The notes beneath the pieces are model-generated. The model was not told the DNA's origin. It did no database searches and saw nothing but the letters and a program-made list of their open reading frames with translations. A program made the translations under genes and the position numbers. A stretch of DNA of 64,000 bases, taken from contig JAHBWA010000025.1 of NCBI GenBank assembly GCA_019637195.1, positions 18,871-82,870 on the forward strand, in the 5' to 3' direction. This stretch comes from Labilithrix sp. (GTDB lineage: Bacteria > Myxococcota_A > Polyangia > Polyangiales > Polyangiaceae). Position 1 is the stretch's first letter. The number at the start of each line of letters is the position of its first letter. Below, piece after piece: positions 63,422-64,000 of this stretch.

Positions 63422-64000
63422 TCAGCTCCGGCCGGGTGTCGGCGCGGCGCCCTTCTTCGGGAGCGGCGGCGGCGCGCCGGGCTTGGGCTGCTCCGAGACG
63501 ACCGGCGGCGGCTCGGGCCACTCGAGCGCGGACGGCTTCTCCGGCACGTCGGAGGCCGCCCAGCCCTCCTGCACCGAGGCGGGCGCAGCGTCGGCGCCGG
63601 GAGTGCCGAGCATCTCCATCATCTTCGCGCGAGCCTCGACGAGCTTCGGGCTCTCCGAGCCGCTCCAGACGCCGGGGTCCTGCGCGCTCGGCGTCGCGGG
63701 GGCGTCTTCGTCCGCCGCGTCGATCGCCGGGATGTCCGGGATCGCGACTGGGAGGCCGGAGTCGGGGCCCTTCTCGTCGTCGGACGCCGTCGGCGCCTCG
63801 GTGCGAGCCTCGTGCGGCGTCCGCGCGGAGGTCGCCGCCGCGTCGTCCTTCTTGTCCTTGTCCTCCGGCGTTTCGGCGACGAGGCCGGCCTTCTTGGCGA
63901 AGGCGTCGAGCGCGAAGAGCAGCGCGTCCTGCGCGGTCTTCGCGAGGATCGTCTCCCACCCGAGCGCGCTGACGAGGCCGGCGGGCGAGCCGTCTCCCGA
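63422..64000 (-). CDS. Protein of unknown function, N-terminus outside the window
   Basis: The minus-strand frame is open from base 64000 to the stop at 63422-63424, so the start lies beyond the window. The visible part (about 192 residues) begins with a helical segment (SPAGLVSALGWETILAKTAQ, DALLFALDAFAKKAGLVAE). An acidic, Lys/Asp-rich and Pro-rich disordered region follows (EDKDKKDDAAA, PEPPPVVSEQPKPG). Strong third-position GC supports coding. No domain can be named. Confidence 0.7.
   Translation of the reverse strand, partial: SGDGSPAGLVSALGWETILAKTAQDALLFALDAFAKKAGLVAETPEDKDKKDDAAATSARTPHEARTEAPTASDDEKGPDSGLPVAIPDIPAIDAADEDAPATPSAQDPGVWSGSESPKLVEARAKMMEMLGTPGADAAPASVQEGWAASDVPEKPSALEWPEPPPVVSEQPKPGAPPPLPKKGAAPTPGRS

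Overview
The window is very GC-rich DNA with strong third-position G/C bias and dense coding on both strands. It suggests a myxobacterium-like member of the Myxococcota, probably of the Polyangia type. Pointers are the large number of secreted lipoproteins (about 18 of some 49 genes), a eukaryotic-type Ser/Thr kinase, a bacterial-enhancer-binding-protein-like regulator, Cys-rich 'CGSCGNVC' lipoproteins, IgGFc-binding-like proteins and a YegD-type Hsp70. This is inference from gene content; there is no rRNA, no tRNA and no marker that fixes the species. No phage, insertion sequence or CRISPR array was seen.

Layout. 1-9.7 kb: an edge-truncated lipoprotein, an HSDL2-like SDR, a small charged protein, a lamin-tail lipoprotein, bolA, a ChaC-type gamma-glutamylcyclotransferase, an RpoD-type sigma factor, aat, and an M49-like metallopeptidase with an EF-hand. 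9.9-17.5 kb: a translationally coupled acyltransferase-epimerase pair, several surface or lipoprotein genes of unknown role, and a divergent LysR / TauE-SafE pair with a dyad-rich spacer. 17.5-21.2 kb: a Ser/Thr kinase, a Cys-rich lipoprotein, and a coupled TetR-methyltransferase operon behind two 14-bp operator palindromes. 21.3-26.7 kb: a membrane-anchored AAA-like protein that has lost its P-loop faces a three-gene operon of membrane protein, ABC-type ATPase with substituted Walker motifs, and membrane protein. 26.7-31 kb: a four-CBS protein, two lipoproteins and yegD. 31.2-37.7 kb: a very large secreted zinc metalloprotease, a RIFT-barrel/alpha-toroid lyase-like lipoprotein and a YfiM-like protein. 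37.8-42.7 kb: an MBL-fold hydrolase, an orphan hybrid histidine kinase, a second TetR and an ADP-ribosylglycohydrolase. 43-49.2 kb: a triplicated Cys-rich lipoprotein, a FadL-type porin with a polyE/polyP tail, a tandem-repeat field, a three-domain Kazal inhibitor and an outer-membrane barrel ending in a clear intrinsic terminator. 49.5-52.4 kb: a secreted peptidylarginine deiminase (PAD) lipoprotein coupled by an ATGA overlap to a secreted HEAT-repeat protein. 52.7-64 kb: two tandem IgGFc-binding-like lipoproteins, an ALDH7-type dehydrogenase, a papain-like lipoprotein protease, a PQQ-type sugar dehydrogenase fused to two CxxCH haem sites, an SDR with an added zinc ribbon and no catalytic Tyr, and an edge-truncated gene.

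How the genes fit together. Most of the window codes for the cell envelope and outside world: proteases (M49-like, metzincin-like, papain-like), a protease inhibitor, a protein-modifying deiminase, adhesin-like proteins and barrels. This suits a predatory or surface-interacting soil bacterium. The two strongest candidates for undescribed biology are the PAD-HEAT operon and the face-to-face pair of P-loop-less NTPase-like proteins.
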